NCBI GenBank assembly: GCA_025459175.1
Contig: JALORC010000010.1
Coordinates: forward strand, 25,415-89,414
Direction: 5' to 3'
Length of the DNA stretch: 64,000 bases
Source of the DNA: Planctomycetota bacterium
Lineage (GTDB): Bacteria; Planctomycetota; UBA1135; UBA2386
The notes under the pieces are model-generated. The model saw only the letters and a list, made by a program, of their open reading frames with translations, was not told the DNA's origin and ran no database searches. Shown one piece after another: positions 63,204 to 64,000 of the stretch (position 1 is the stretch's first letter; every line of letters begins with the position of its first letter). A program made the translations under genes and the position numbers.

Positions 63204-64000
63204 GTGACCTCGACCGTCCAAGCGTCGCCGAGCAACGTGTCCCAGCCGTTCCAGGCCCGCAACAAGATCCGCCTCGTCACCGCGACGAGCCTGTTCGACG
63301 GCCACGACGCGTCGATCCACATCTTCCGCCGGATCGCCCAGGGCTCCGGCGCCGAGGTCGTGCACCTCGGCCACAACCGCTCGGTGCAGGAGATCGTCGA
63401 CGCGGCGATCCACGAAGACGCGCAGGGCATCGCCGTCACCTCGTATCAGGGCGGCCACAACGAGTTCTTCCGCTACATGTTCGACATGCTGCGGGAACGG
63501 GGCGCCGGCCACATCCGCATCTTCGGCGGCGGCGGCGGCGTGATCCTGCCCGAGGAGATCGCGGCGCTGCACGCCTACGGCATCGGCCGCATCTACTCGC
63601 CGGACGACGGCCGCTCGATGGGCCTGCAGGGCATGATCGACGACATGCTGCAGCGCTGCGACTTCGCGACGGTGCACCAGGAAGAAGCACTGCCGGCGCT
63701 GCAGGCGAGCGAACCGCGGGCCCTGGCCAAGGCGATCACGCTGGTCGAGAGCTTCCCCGAACGGCACCGCGCCCTTCTGCGCGAACGGCTCGCGGCGCTG
63801 CCGTCGCCGCCACCGGTGCTCGGCATCACCGGCACCGGCGGGGCGGGCAAGAGCTCGCTGATCGACGAACTGCTGCGCCGCTTCCTGCTCGACTTCCCGC
63901 AGCTCCGGATCGCCGTGCTGTGCGTCGACCCGACCCGTAAGAAGACCGGCGGCGCGCTGCTCGGCGACCGCATCCGGATGAACGCCGCGTCGGACCCGCG
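63204..64000 (+). CDS. icmF: Fused isobutyryl-CoA mutase IcmF, 3'-truncated by window edge
   Basis: The frame is open from a GTG at 63204 to the window end (about 265 residues). It is absent from the ORF track because no stop is reached. The N-terminal ~150 residues are the adenosylcobalamin-binding domain with '[13 protein letters not shown]' (the DxH that ligates cobalt) and 'AVTSYQGGH...FGGGGGVI'. A linker leads to the MeaB-like GTPase with Walker A 'GTGGAGKSS' and '[19 protein letters not shown]'. This order (B12 domain, GTPase, then mutase barrel) is that of IcmF, which interconverts isobutyryl-CoA and butyryl-CoA and protects its own cofactor loading. No cobalamin riboswitch is seen upstream. 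Confidence 0.93.
   Translation, partial: MTSTVQASPSNVSQPFQARNKIRLVTATSLFDGHDASIHIFRRIAQGSGAEVVHLGHNRSVQEIVDAAIHEDAQGIAVTSYQGGHNEFFRYMFDMLRERGAGHIRIFGGGGGVILPEEIAALHAYGIGRIYSPDDGRSMGLQGMIDDMLQRCDFATVHQEEALPALQASEPRALAKAITLVESFPERHRALLRERLAALPSPPPVLGITGTGGAGKSSLIDELLRRFLLDFPQLRIAVLCVDPTRKKTGGALLGDRIRMNAASDP

Overview
The window is high-GC bacterial DNA with a planctomycete-like character. This is an inference from gene content. It carries several giant secreted proteins built from '[10 protein letters not shown]'-type beta-propeller repeats with a shared Cys-containing C-terminal domain, an FG-GAP/VCBS-repeat protein, many exported proteins with no recognisable family, and a long run of amidohydrolase-like genes. 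No rRNA, tRNA or CRISPR array was seen.

Layout. 1-25.9 kb is mostly surface and exported proteins: four propeller genes (one cut by the left edge), the FG-GAP protein, a DPP4-like S9 peptidase, a soluble PAS-PAS chemoreceptor, a DUF4349-type lipoprotein pair, a di-haem cytochrome c peroxidase fused to an extra C-terminal domain, an AAA/DUF4143 ATPase behind a palindromic operator-like repeat, and a coupled pair of large exported proteins. Small mobile or selfish items (an Rpn-like nuclease, an ankyrin gene, IS91-type scraps) sit between them.

26-48.5 kb is an accessory zone with lower-GC stretches. It holds decayed IS91-family transposase pieces and many dispersed copies of that element's end. 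It also has a ParB-methyltransferase gene broken by one such end, a phage-like gene with a decayed second copy, and a captured FAD-oxidase fragment followed by an intact lipoprotein pair. Within it are three loci with one plan: a short Cys-rich exported protein with a good ribosome-binding site, then a strong RNA hairpin, then one or more large exported or membrane proteins. One locus continues into a C39-peptidase-like gene and three overlapping membrane/exported genes; another ends in a UshA-like/tetrahaem cytochrome c. These loci are the best candidate here for an undescribed system.

48.5-62.6 kb is a single co-directional run of nine exported amidohydrolase-superfamily genes (ten domains), mostly coupled by ATGA or TGATG overlaps. 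Only two keep the HxH metal motif; the others keep the flanking beta-sandwich and C-terminal signature but have lost the metal ligands. The window closes with a SnoaL/NTF2-like gene and the first 797 bases of icmF (fused isobutyryl-CoA mutase).
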